Source: Thalassobaculaceae bacterium | GTDB taxonomy: Bacteria > Pseudomonadota > Alphaproteobacteria > Thalassobaculales > Thalassobaculaceae | Assembly (NCBI GenBank): GCA_029212785.1 | Contig: JARGOG010000006.1 | Span: 1-64,000, forward strand | Length of the DNA: 64,000 nucleotides | Reading direction: 5' to 3' | Shown here: in pieces, positions 43,448-53,362 of the stretch | Numbering within the stretch: position 1 is the first letter of the stretch | Layout of the letters: every line of letters begins with the position of its first letter | Translations under genes and position numbers: made by a program | The notes under the pieces: generated by a model | Told to the model about the DNA's origin: nothing | Seen by the model: the letters and a program-made list of their open reading frames with translations, nothing else | The model's database searches: none

Positions 43448-44998
43448 TCAGACGCCCACGGCCGCCTGGGCTGCTTTCAGCGTTGTGTCCGGATCGCCGC
43501 TGGCGTCGATGCGGTACCAGTCGAGATAGCCGAGATCCCGTTCCGCCTGGGCGGTGACGACGGCGCCGTCGGCATCGGAGGCGTCGCGGGAGCGGGTATC
43601 GGCGCGGGCGACCAGGGTTTCGGTCGGCGCCTCCAGCCATAGGCCGGTGAAGTCGATATCCATGTCGGCCGCCAGGTCGGCCAACGCCTCGCGCTCCTCG
43701 GGGCGCTGGTTCACCGCGTCGACGATCACGCTCTGCCCGGCGCGCAGCGCGGCCGATGTTTCCTCCAACAGGGTTGCGTAGACCTTTTCGGTGACCTCCC
43801 AGGCGTAGCCGTCATCGCCCAGCCGCGCGTATTCCTCGACACCCATCAGGCGTTTGCGGATGACGTCGCTGCGCAGGTGGATGGCACCGGGAAAGGGTCT
43901 TACGCCGACGGCCAGCCGGGCGGCGAGCGTGCTCTTGCCGGTGCCGGAGAGGCCGCCGACCGCGACCATGCGTGGCGGGTAGGGGACCAGCACCGCCTCG
44001 GCGAAATCGAAATAGCGTCGGGCGTCCTTCTCCAATCCCGGCCGGGCGTCGGCGTCGGCGCTCCCCAGTGCCGCGGCCGTCACCTTGGCGCGGATGGCGG
44101 CGCGGACACTGATGAAAAGCTGCAGGGCGGCGAGCCCGGCGGTCTGGCCCGGATCCCGGCCCTCGGCAAGGTAGCGGTTGAGGATCAGGTTGGCTTCGGC
44201 GTTCAGGCCCCGCTCGCCCAGATCCATCAGCAGAAAGGCCAGGTCGTAGAGCACGTCGGTGGTCGCGAGGTCCTCGTCGAACTCGATGGCGTCGAACAGG
44301 GTCGGTCCGTCGTCCAGCGCCACGATGTTGCGCAGATGCAGGTCGCCGTGGCAGCGCCGCACCCAGCCCTGGCGCTCCCGGGCGTCCAGCGCGGAGGCGA
44401 CGGATGTCAGGATTGCCTGGGCGCGTCGGGTGACGCCGTCGACCCGATCTCCGGCGAACAGGTCGGGGCTCTCTCCCAGGCTTTCGCCGTTCTCGTGGAT
44501 AACGGCGGCGAAAGCTTTGGCGAAACCGGTGCCCTCGCGCACTGGTGCGCGGGCATGCGAGGCGGCGATCGCGGCGGCCGTTCGGCGCAGCAAGTCGTCG
44601 GAGAGCCTCTCGGTTCCGGCGAGCTTGTCGAGGGTGCGGTCCTCATCGAACCGGCGCATATGGACGCACCAGTCCACGACCTCGTCGTCGCCGCCGAGGG
44701 CGAGCCCGTCCGCGTTGCGGGCGATCGGCACGGCACCGAGATAGATGTCGGGGGCGTTCGCCCGGTTGACCGCGATCTCGGCCTCGCAGGCGATCCGGCG
44801 CTTTTCCAGGGTGGAGAAGTCCATGAACGGGAACCTGACCGCCCGCTTCACCTTGTAGGCGTCGTCGCCGGCGAGGAAGACGGCGGCACCATGGGTGTCG
44901 ATGCGCCCGACAGCCTCGTTCAGGCCGTGGGTCGTCGGATCGGACAGGAAGTCGAAGACCGCGCTCTGATCCTCGACCACATGGGAGGCGGTCGCCAT
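43448..44998 (-). CDS. Aminoglycoside phosphotransferase-like / P-loop kinase fusion protein
   Basis: 516 aa in two parts. Residues about 1-320 are a choline/aminoglycoside kinase-like domain with HGDLHLRNIV near 216 (the HGDxHxxN catalytic loop) and FDAIEFDEDLATTDVLYDLA (the metal-binding acidic motif). Residues about 335-516 are a nucleotide kinase with P-loop GGLSGTGKSTLAARL near 345. This fusion is widespread in proteobacteria, but its substrates are not known to me. An upstream in-frame start at 45079 exists, but AGGAGC before MATASHVV supports 44998. It follows a dioxygenase gene by 87 bases without obvious functional link. Confidence 0.87.
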   Translation of the reverse strand: MATASHVVEDQSAVFDFLSDPTTHGLNEAVGRIDTHGAAVFLAGDDAYKVKRAVRFPFMDFSTLEKRRIACEAEIAVNRANAPDIYLGAVPIARNADGLALGGDDEVVDWCVHMRRFDEDRTLDKLAGTERLSDDLLRRTAAAIAASHARAPVREGTGFAKAFAAVIHENGESLGESPDLFAGDRVDGVTRRAQAILTSVASALDARERQGWVRRCHGDLHLRNIVALDDGPTLFDAIEFDEDLATTDVLYDLAFLLMDLGERGLNAEANLILNRYLAEGRDPGQTAGLAALQLFISVRAAIRAKVTAAALGSADADARPGLEKDARRYFDFAEAVLVPYPPRMVAVGGLSGTGKSTLAARLAVGVRPFPGAIHLRSDVIRKRLMGVEEYARLGDDGYAWEVTEKVYATLLEETSAALRAGQSVIVDAVNQRPEEREALADLAADMDIDFTGLWLEAPTETLVARADTRSRDASDADGAVVTAQAERDLGYLDWYRIDASGDPDTTLKAAQAAVGV

Positions 44999-45085
44999 TT
45001 CGGGCTCCTGGGTCCGGTGAGCGGGCAGCATCGAATGCGCTGCCTCTTCCGAGATGGGCGACGCCGACGCCCGGCGCAAGACCGC

Positions 45086-46213
45086 TCAGGCGGCGATCGC
45101 TCCCCGCGCTGCCAGACGGCGGTGGCCGATCACCCGGTACAGACATTCCGGGCCGTCATAGTCGATGTAGCAGCCCTGCAGGTATCGGGGCCCGTCCTCG
45201 GCAAAGGCGGTGCGGCCGTGCAGCGTGCGGTGGTTGTCCATCATCAGACAATCGCCGGGCGCGAGCTTGAAGCGGATCTGGAAGGCCGGGTCCTCGGCAT
45301 AGGCGGCGAGCCGACGGCGCCCGTCGTAAAACAGGTCGAGCACCTCCGGGTCGGCCGCCGGAGGAAAGTCGAGGCGGGTGGAAAGCCGGATGGCACGCAG
45401 CCGGCCGTCTTCATCCACGTCCAGAACCGGCGCCTGGCCGCGATCGTCAACCGCCGCCGAACGGTAGCGGAAGGAGACCGGCAGCCGGGTCATCACCGCG
45501 TAGACGGCCGGTGCGTCGCGCCGCAGGGCATCGGCGATGGCTGCCCCGTCGGCCAGCGTGCTGTCGCCGCCGGTGGCGCCGTTCTCCAGACAGTGCAGGA
45601 ACTGGATCGCCGGCACGGCACGACGATAGGGATTGTCGGAATGGGCGGTGAGCGCCATGCCGGTATAGGCGAGGTCGGTTGCCTGCGCCTCGGTGCGGAC
45701 GTTGAACAGCACCCCCCAGTTGGTCTCGCGAAGGGGGCCGAACCGCCCGGCGATGGTCTTCAGGCTGCCCTCGGTGCATGGCGTGTCGCGCAGGATGGCG
45801 AACCCGCTGGTGAAGAATCCGGTCAGCAGATCCCGGAGACTGTCGGGATCGTCCAGCGCCGCCCAGGAGGCCGTCGGCGGGATCACGCTGTCGGCCGTCC
45901 ACGGGGCCGGCTCCGGCAGGGCGACGGGATCCGGCGCCAGCCCCGCCTCGACCGCCAGCCAGTCGAGACCGAAGCGGCAGCAGTGGCCGTCGGAGAACTG
46001 GATCGTGACGCCGGAGCCGTCGAACTGTGCGTCGAGGATCTGCAGATCGGCCGGAAGCCGGGTCGGGTCGTAGGTCCGCTGGTGGCTGTTCAGGTCCATC
46101 TGGTCGGGTGCTTCGCTGCGTTCCCGCAACCAAAGCGCCACCAGGGCGAGCCGTCGACCCTGATGCTCGATCCAGAGCCGGCCGGTCCCTGTGTCCAAAC
46201 CGCATGAAGGCAT
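45086..46213 (-). CDS. Gamma-butyrobetaine hydroxylase-like 2-oxoglutarate/Fe(II) dioxygenase (TauD/BBOX family)
   Basis: 375 aa. The N-terminal DUF971-like domain (about 10-90) is followed by the jelly-roll dioxygenase domain. Iron ligands are His191 and Asp193 in ALTAHSDNPYRR, and His332 in NHRTLHGRTAF, with the 2-oxoglutarate arginine two residues later. The Cys-rich zinc site of true gamma-butyrobetaine hydroxylases (WLRDNCxC) reads LWLRERSEAPDQ here, so zinc binding is lost. The substrate may be a trimethylammonium compound but is not proven. It is divergent from a LysR regulator 99 bases away. Confidence 0.88.
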   Translation of the reverse strand: MPSCGLDTGTGRLWIEHQGRRLALVALWLRERSEAPDQMDLNSHQRTYDPTRLPADLQILDAQFDGSGVTIQFSDGHCCRFGLDWLAVEAGLAPDPVALPEPAPWTADSVIPPTASWAALDDPDSLRDLLTGFFTSGFAILRDTPCTEGSLKTIAGRFGPLRETNWGVLFNVRTEAQATDLAYTGMALTAHSDNPYRRAVPAIQFLHCLENGATGGDSTLADGAAIADALRRDAPAVYAVMTRLPVSFRYRSAAVDDRGQAPVLDVDEDGRLRAIRLSTRLDFPPAADPEVLDLFYDGRRRLAAYAEDPAFQIRFKLAPGDCLMMDNHRTLHGRTAFAEDGPRYLQGCYIDYDGPECLYRVIGHRRLAARGAIAA

Positions 46214-46298
46214 CGGGTGATCCTGTTCCAGAGTCGCGACACAGATCAGTCTTCCCAAGAATTCGAATGCGTTACAGACATCAAATCCCAATGAGGCC

Positions 46299-46312
46299 TA
46301 TAATCTGATGTT
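46299..46312 (+). promoter_or_regulatory. Consensus -10 box next to the LysR start, probable leaderless transcript
   Basis: A perfect TATAAT (46299-46304) lies 8 bases before the LysR ATG at 46313, and no Shine-Dalgarno sequence is present. Transcription from this box would begin at or within a few bases of the ATG. ACATCA (46278-46283) and TGATGT (46306-46311) form an inverted repeat around the box and could be an autoregulatory site. Confidence 0.45.
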
Positions 46313-47245
46313 ATGGCTGAGATGCGTCACAGACTGCCGTCCCTCAATGCGCTCGCGGTGTTCGAGGCCGCCGGCCGCTTGGGCGGATTCAGCCGCGCCG
46401 CCCGCGAATTGCGGATCAGCCAACCCGCCGTCACCCGTCATATCCGGGGATTGGAGGCGGCGGTCGGCCACAGCCTGTTCGAGCGGGCCCATAACCGTGT
46501 GACCCTGACCGAGGCTGGATTGCGGTTGTGGCAGGCGGTCAATGCCGGGTTCGGCGATATCGCGGCGGTGGTCGACAGTTTGCGGACGGCGGAGGAGGGG
46601 AGCGCGCTGATCCTGTCGACCCATGCGGGCTTCGGTCAGCAATGGCTCATGCCGCGCCTGGAAGGGTTACGCCAGGCTTTGGGCGGCCGCTCGATCAGCC
46701 TGTCGATCGCCGACCGGTCTGTCGAGTTCGACCGTTCGGATTTCGATATCGGCGTCCGCCACGGCGCGCGGGACGACCTCGGCCGAAACGCCATCCTGCT
46801 GGCGCCGGAGACGGTCGTTCCGGTTATCGGCGGGCGTCTGGCGGAGGCCCGGCCGGAGCTGCTTGGTTTCTCGCCCGACCAGCTTGTCGACGCACCGTTG
46901 ATCCACATGGACGAGGGAGACCGGCCCTGGATGACCTGGGCGCAGTGGTTCCGGCTCGCCGGCGTGCGCCGGACCCCGCCGCCGGCCCGGGTGCGGCTGA
47001 ACCACTATCCGCTGGTGATGTCGGAGGTGTTGTCCGGCACCGGCATCGGGCTCGGCTGGCGTCCGCTGATCGACGAGATGCTGGAGACCGGGGTGGTCGC
47101 CGCCGTCGGGCCGGAAGTGGTGCGTTCGGGCTGGGGGTGGTGGTTCGTGTGGAGCGAGCGGGCGGAAGCCGAGGATGTCGCCCTGGCCATGGCCTGGTTC
47201 CGCACCTGGTTCGTCGCCGCCGAGCCGTTGACGGTGCGGCCCTGA
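46313..47245 (+). CDS. LysR-family regulator (GcvA-like)
   Basis: 310 aa. The N-terminal winged helix (LPSLNALAVFEAAGRLGGFS, then AARELRISQPAVTRHIRGLE) and periplasmic-binding-like effector domain are complete. The opening PSLNALxxFEAAGRxGxFxxAA is typical of GcvA-type regulators. It is divergent from the gamma-butyrobetaine-hydroxylase-like gene, which is its likely target. Its ATG lies immediately after a TATAAT box, suggesting a leaderless mRNA. A second in-frame ATG three codons in is possible but also lacks a ribosome site. Confidence 0.92.
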   Translation: MAEMRHRLPSLNALAVFEAAGRLGGFSRAARELRISQPAVTRHIRGLEAAVGHSLFERAHNRVTLTEAGLRLWQAVNAGFGDIAAVVDSLRTAEEGSALILSTHAGFGQQWLMPRLEGLRQALGGRSISLSIADRSVEFDRSDFDIGVRHGARDDLGRNAILLAPETVVPVIGGRLAEARPELLGFSPDQLVDAPLIHMDEGDRPWMTWAQWFRLAGVRRTPPPARVRLNHYPLVMSEVLSGTGIGLGWRPLIDEMLETGVVAAVGPEVVRSGWGWWFVWSERAEAEDVALAMAWFRTWFVAAEPLTVRP

Positions 47246-47252
47246 GGAGGGG

Positions 47253-48137
47253 CTACGCTGAGGTCAGGACCCGCTCGCGCAGACCGGTGACCACCCGGTC
47301 GGCCACGGCTGAGACCCGCTTGAGCCGGACATCGGTCTCATGGCGGATCAGATAGAACGACCGCTTCAGCGATATGGCATCGCCGCGCACCGCCTTGAGC
47401 TCCGGATAGGCCCGGGCGATGAAATCCGGAAGGATGCAGACCCCGGCACCGGCGCGCAGCCAGCGGAGCTGGATCAGCAGACTGGTCGAGGTCAGCGCGG
47501 GGCGCACGTCGCTGACCACATGCGGGATGTAGTCCAGCGACGGGTCGAAGACGAGGTCGGAGATATACCCGATCCACCGGGCCTGCCGGAGCTCCCAGTC
47601 CCGCTGGAACCCGTCATGACGTTTGATCACCGCGTCGATCGCATAGAGTCGCAGCCGGTAATCGGTGATCTTCTGTACGGTCAGCCGCCCGCTTGGCGGT
47701 GGCGACACGGCGATCGCCAGGTCGGCCTCGCGCTGGGACAGGCTGAATACCCGGGGCAGGGCGACGACCTCCAGGTCCAGATCCGGATTGTTGTCGCAGA
47801 GCTCCACGCAGATATCCGACAGCAGGAAATTGGCGACCCCCTCCGGCACTCCGATCCGCACGGCTCCGGTCAGCTTTCCGGCCGCCTGTCCGACCTGCTC
47901 CCGCGCCGCCTCCGCCGCCAGTTCCATGGCTTCGGCATGATGCATCAGGGCGTGGCCGGTCTCGCTCAGGGCATAGCCTTTCGGACTGCGCTCGAACAGC
48001 CGGGTCTCCAGGTTGCGTTCGAGCGAGGTCATCCGCCGGCTCAGGGTCGCGACGTCGAGGCCGAGACGGCGTGACGCGGTGGTGAGCTTTCCCAGGCGAC
48101 CGATGGCGAGGAACAGCTTGAGGTCGTCCCAATTCAT
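47253..48137 (-). CDS. LysR-family regulator
   Basis: 294 aa. The helix-turn-helix reads WDDLKLFLAIGRLGKLTTAS, then RRLGLDVATLSRRMTSLERN. The effector domain includes VRIGVPEGVANFLLSDICVEL. It belongs to a group in which the N-terminus begins MNWDDLKLFLA. The gene is divergent from the branched-chain 2-oxoacid dehydrogenase operon across 192 bases, so it may control that operon in place of the Lrp-type BkdR known from Pseudomonas. The 3' end is 7 bases from the stop of the convergent LysR gene. Confidence 0.92.
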   Translation of the reverse strand: MNWDDLKLFLAIGRLGKLTTASRRLGLDVATLSRRMTSLERNLETRLFERSPKGYALSETGHALMHHAEAMELAAEAAREQVGQAAGKLTGAVRIGVPEGVANFLLSDICVELCDNNPDLDLEVVALPRVFSLSQREADLAIAVSPPPSGRLTVQKITDYRLRLYAIDAVIKRHDGFQRDWELRQARWIGYISDLVFDPSLDYIPHVVSDVRPALTSTSLLIQLRWLRAGAGVCILPDFIARAYPELKAVRGDAISLKRSFYLIRHETDVRLKRVSAVADRVVTGLRERVLTSA

Positions 48138-48164
48138 CCGTCGGCCACCTTATTCGGCAAAAAT

Positions 48165-49574
<1,410 letters not shown>

Positions 49575-49577
49575 TCG

Positions 49578-50591
49578 ATGACACGGCGTACAATGATCGA
49601 GGCCATCCGCGATGCGATGGACGTCGCGATGGAGCGCGACGACAATGTCGTGGTGTTCGGCGAGGATGTGGGGTTCTTCGGCGGCGTGTTCCGCTGCACG
49701 GCCGGGCTGCAGAAGAAGTACGGACCCTCACGCTGCTTCGACACGCCGATCAGCGAGGCCGGCATCGTCGGCGCCGCCATCGGCATGGCCGGCTACGGCC
49801 TGCGACCCTGTGTCGAGATCCAGTTCGCCGATTACGTCTACCCGGCCTACGACCAGATCGTGTCCGAGGCGGCGCGCATCCGCTACCGGTCGAACGGACA
49901 GTTCACCGCCTCCATGGTCGTGCGCATGCCGACCGGCGGCGGCATCTTCGGCGGCCAGACCCACAGCCAGTCGCCGGAGGCGCTGTTCACCCATGTCGCC
50001 GGTCTGAAGACCGTGGTGCCGTCCAATCCGCATGACGCCAAAGGCTTGCTGATCGCGGCGATCGAGGACGACGACCCGGTGATTTTCCTGGAGCCGAAGC
50101 GACTCTATAACGGCCCGTTCGACGGCTATCACGACCGACCGGTTAAGCCCTGGTCGAGTTCCGATCTCGGCGATGTGCCGGACGGCCATTACACCGTGCC
50201 GCTCGGCCAGGCGAAGGTGGTCCGCGAGGGAGCCGCCGTCACCATGCTGAGCTACGGGACCATGGTGCATGTGAGCCTGGCGGCGGCCGAAGCGAGCGGC
50301 GTGGATGCCGAGGTGATCGATCTGCGCACCCTGGTGCCGCTGGATCTGGAGACGGTGAAGCGCTCGGTGCTGAAGACCGGACGCTGCGTCGTCGTGCACG
50401 AGGCGACGTTGACCTCGGGCTTCGGAGCCGAATTGGCGGCCCTGGTGCAGGAAGAGTGCTTCTTCCATCTGGAAGCGCCGGTCCGTCGGGTCGCCGGCTG
50501 GGACACGCCGTATCCGCATGCCCAGGAATGGGACTACTTCCCGGGACCGGATCGGATCGCCCGGGCGCTGCAAGAAGTTCTGGAGGTCTGA
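49578..50591 (+). CDS. bkdA2: Branched-chain 2-oxoacid dehydrogenase E1 component, beta subunit
   Basis: 337 aa transketolase-like subunit. Typical segments are NVVVFGEDVGFFGGVFRCTA, with the TPP-interacting acidic residue, PISEAGIVGAAIGMA, and EIQFADYVYPAYDQI. The C-terminal transketolase domain carries VIDLRTLVPLDLETV. It starts 3 bases after the alpha-subunit stop. It forms the alpha2-beta2 E1 heterotetramer. Confidence 0.96.
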   Translation: MTRRTMIEAIRDAMDVAMERDDNVVVFGEDVGFFGGVFRCTAGLQKKYGPSRCFDTPISEAGIVGAAIGMAGYGLRPCVEIQFADYVYPAYDQIVSEAARIRYRSNGQFTASMVVRMPTGGGIFGGQTHSQSPEALFTHVAGLKTVVPSNPHDAKGLLIAAIEDDDPVIFLEPKRLYNGPFDGYHDRPVKPWSSSDLGDVPDGHYTVPLGQAKVVREGAAVTMLSYGTMVHVSLAAAEASGVDAEVIDLRTLVPLDLETVKRSVLKTGRCVVVHEATLTSGFGAELAALVQEECFFHLEAPVRRVAGWDTPYPHAQEWDYFPGPDRIARALQEVLEV

Positions 50592-50592
50592 G

Positions 50593-51870
50593 ATGGGTGC
50601 TTACACCGTCAAGCTTCCGGATGTCGGCGAAGGGGTCGCGGAGGCAGAAGTCACCGAGTGGCATGTCGAGGTCGGCACCATCGTGCAGGAGGACGACATC
50701 CTCGCCACGGTGATGACCGACAAGGCCGCCGTGGAGATCCCCACGCCCGTCGCGGGCACGGTCCGGTCCCTGGGCGGCGAGGTCGGGGAAATCCTGTCCG
50801 TCGGCGCGCCGCTGGTGACGCTGGAGGTGGATGGCGACGGCAATACCGCGCCCGAACCTGAGGCCAAGGACGCTGACACTGAGCCGGGTGCGACACCGGC
50901 GCCCCAGCGGAAATCTGAGACGAAGGCCGAAAAGCCGCAACCGAAGCCCCCCTCCAAGCCCGCACCGGCAGCCTCTGCCGGCCCGGCGCGCGGCGAGCAT
51001 GACCGACCGGTCGCAGCCCCCTCCGTGCGCCGCCGCGCCAAGGAGGCCGGCGTCGACCTGCGCCAGGTGCGCGGCAGCGGGCCGGCCAGCCGCATCACTC
51101 ACGAGGACCTGGATCTCTGGTTCGCCGGCTCGACCGACGCGCGCAGCGGCGGCGGACGGGTCGCCAACACCGCCGTGGAGGAGATCAAGGTCGTCGGCCT
51201 GCGCCGCCGTATCGCCGAGCGTATGGCCGCCGCCAATGCTCATGTCGCCCATATTACCTATGTCGACGAGATCGACATGACCGAGTTGGAGCGGCTGCGC
51301 GAGACCCTGAACAAGGAGCATGCGGGCGAGCGCCCGAAGCTGACCATCCTGCCGTTCCTGATGCGGGCGATGGTCAACGCCATCGCCAAGCAGCCGGCCA
51401 TGAACGCCCATTACGACGATGATGCGGGTGTGATCCATCAGTATGGCGGCGTGCATATCGGCATCGCCACCCAGACGCCGGGCGGGCTGACCGTGCCGGT
51501 GGTGCGCCATGTGGAGGCGCGCGGCCTGTGGGACGGCGCATCCGAGCTTTCCCGTGTGGCGGATGCGGCGCGGACGGGATCGGCCAGCCGGGACGAACTC
51601 TCGGGCTCGACCATCACCATCACCTCGCTCGGCGCGCTGGGCGGCATCGCCACCACGCCGATCATCAACCGGCCGGAGGTCGCCATCGTCGGCGTCAACA
51701 AGATGCAGATGCGCCCGGTCTGGGACGGCACCCAGTTCGTGCCGCGCCGGATGATGAACCTGTCCTCTAGCTTCGATCACCGGGTCATCGACGGTTGGGA
51801 CGCGGCGGTCTTCGTGCAGGCGATCCGCCGGCAACTCGAAAACCCGGCCACCCTGTTCGTGGAGGACTGA
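50593..51870 (+). CDS. bkdB: Branched-chain 2-oxoacid dehydrogenase E2 (dihydrolipoyl acyltransferase)
   Basis: 425 aa. One lipoyl domain (1-85) has the modified lysine at Lys44 in ATVMTDKAAVEIPTP. A Pro/Ala/Lys-rich linker (about 90-135) leads to the peripheral-subunit-binding domain (SVRRRAKEAGVDLRQVRGSG). The C-terminal catalytic domain ends with the HxxxDG motif in SSSFDHRVIDGWDAA. The start MGAYTVKLPDVGEG lies one base after the E1 beta stop; an upstream in-frame ATG lies inside that gene and is rejected. It transfers the branched acyl group to CoA and forms the complex core. Confidence 0.95.
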   Translation: MGAYTVKLPDVGEGVAEAEVTEWHVEVGTIVQEDDILATVMTDKAAVEIPTPVAGTVRSLGGEVGEILSVGAPLVTLEVDGDGNTAPEPEAKDADTEPGATPAPQRKSETKAEKPQPKPPSKPAPAASAGPARGEHDRPVAAPSVRRRAKEAGVDLRQVRGSGPASRITHEDLDLWFAGSTDARSGGGRVANTAVEEIKVVGLRRRIAERMAAANAHVAHITYVDEIDMTELERLRETLNKEHAGERPKLTILPFLMRAMVNAIAKQPAMNAHYDDDAGVIHQYGGVHIGIATQTPGGLTVPVVRHVEARGLWDGASELSRVADAARTGSASRDELSGSTITITSLGALGGIATTPIINRPEVAIVGVNKMQMRPVWDGTQFVPRRMMNLSSSFDHRVIDGWDAAVFVQAIRRQLENPATLFVED

Positions 51871-51873
51871 GCG

Positions 51874-53262
51874 ATGCGCGACGTCACCTGCAAGGTTCTC
51901 GTCATCGGCGCCGGTCCCGGCGGATATGTCTGTGCGATCCGCGCTGGTCAGCTCGGCCTCGACACGGTGATCGTCGATGGCGGTCCGCTCGGCGGCACCT
52001 GCCTGAATGTCGGCTGCATCCCGTCCAAGGCACTGATCCATGCCGCCGACGAATTCCACAAGTTGGGCGAGGCGGCGGCGGGGGCGACGCCCTTCGGCCT
52101 GTCGGCGTCGTCGCCGAAGATCGACTTTGCCAAGGCCAACGCCTGGAAGGACGGCATCGTCGACCGCCTGAACCTGGGGGTCGGGGGGCTGCTGAAGAAG
52201 GCCGGCGTGAAGTCGATCCGAGGCTGGGCCAAGTTCATCGACGGCAAGACGGTCGAGGTCACGACCGATACCGGAATCCAGACCGTGCGGGCGGAGAGCG
52301 TGGTGATCGCCACCGGCTCGCAGCCCGTGGAATTGCCCGATCTGCCCTTCGGCGACCGGGTGATCTCCTCCACCCGCGCGCTGGCGCTGAAGCAGGTGCC
52401 GGCCTCGCTGGCGGTGGTTGGCGGCGGCTATATCGGCCTTGAACTTGGCACCGCCTTCGCCAAGCTCGGCTGCCGGGTGACTGTGGTCGAGGCGGCGGAC
52501 CGCGTGCTGCCGCTCTACGATGCCGAGTTGGTGCGGCCGGTCTTGGCGCGGCTGGAAGCGCTTGGCGTCACGGTGCTCACCGGGGCGAAGGCCGGCGGGC
52601 TGGACAAGACGGGGCTCAAGGTCGACCACGGCGGCGAGAGCAAGACCGTCCCGGCCGACAAGGTGCTGGTCACCGTCGGGCGTCGGCCGAAGACCGAGGG
52701 TTATGGGCTGGAGGAGCTGGATCTCGACCGGTCCGGCCGCTTTATCCGCATCGACGACCGCTGCCGCACGTCCATGCGCGGCGTCTATGCCGTCGGCGAC
52801 GTGTCCGGCGAGCCGATGCTGGCGCACCGGGCCATGGCCCAGGGCGAGATGGTCGCGGAGATCCTGGCCGGCGAGCGCCGGTCCTGGGACAAGGTGGCGA
52901 TCCCGGCGATCTGCTTCACCGACCCGGAGATCGTCACTGTGGGGCTCAGCCCGGCCGAGGCGGAATCGGAGGGCCACAAGGCGATCTCCAAGCTGTTTCC
53001 CTTCCAGGCGAACGGCCGTGCCATGACCACGGCGCGGGAGGACGGCTTCGTGCGCGTCGTCGCGCGCCAGGACAATCACCTGCTGCTCGGTGTGCAGGCT
53101 GTCGGCGCGCATGTGTCCGAGATGGCGGCCGGCTTCGCCTTGGCGCTCGAGATGGGCGCGCGGCTGGAGGATATCGCCGCCACCATCCACGCCCACCCGA
53201 CTCATGGCGAAGCGTTCCACGAGGCGGCCCTGCGCAGCCTCGGACACGCGCTGCACATCTGA
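51874..53262 (+). CDS. lpdA: Dihydrolipoyl dehydrogenase (E3)
   Basis: 462 aa. The FAD motif VIGAGPGGYVCAIRA is at 10-24. The redox disulfide Cys43/Cys48 is in GGTCLNVGCIPSKAL. The NAD motif VVGGGYIGLELG lies near 185, and the His-Glu dyad in HAHPTHGEAFHEAA is near the end. It reoxidises dihydrolipoyl groups on E2, passing electrons to NAD. As the last gene of the bkd operon (3 bases after E2) it is probably the dedicated E3 of this complex, comparable to LpdV. Confidence 0.96.
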   Translation: MRDVTCKVLVIGAGPGGYVCAIRAGQLGLDTVIVDGGPLGGTCLNVGCIPSKALIHAADEFHKLGEAAAGATPFGLSASSPKIDFAKANAWKDGIVDRLNLGVGGLLKKAGVKSIRGWAKFIDGKTVEVTTDTGIQTVRAESVVIATGSQPVELPDLPFGDRVISSTRALALKQVPASLAVVGGGYIGLELGTAFAKLGCRVTVVEAADRVLPLYDAELVRPVLARLEALGVTVLTGAKAGGLDKTGLKVDHGGESKTVPADKVLVTVGRRPKTEGYGLEELDLDRSGRFIRIDDRCRTSMRGVYAVGDVSGEPMLAHRAMAQGEMVAEILAGERRSWDKVAIPAICFTDPEIVTVGLSPAEAESEGHKAISKLFPFQANGRAMTTAREDGFVRVVARQDNHLLLGVQAVGAHVSEMAAGFALALEMGARLEDIAATIHAHPTHGEAFHEAALRSLGHALHI

Positions 53263-53310
53263 GTAGTGACGGTCTCAGGGGGCCTGGAACTCACCGGGGT
53301 CTGGAAACGA

Positions 53311-53338
53311 AAAAGGCGGCTGGAGTATCCAGCCGCCT
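53311..53338. terminator. Bidirectional terminator between bkd operon and RTX gene
   Basis: GGCGGCTGG (53315-53323) and CCAGCCGCC (53329-53337) form a perfect 9-bp stem with a 5-base loop, flanked by AAAA on the left and TCTCGTTG on the right. On the minus strand the stem is followed by TTTTTCG, a classical terminator for the RTX gene. On the plus strand it can end the bkd transcript less strongly. Confidence 0.8.
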
Positions 53339-53362
53339 CTCGTTGTTTGCGTGTCGCTGGAA

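Noticed and set aside
50239-53256. 1005-aa open frame opposite the bkd E2 and E3 genes
   Set aside because: It spans two real genes and their junction, and its composition is His/Arg/Asp-rich like the other antisense frames.
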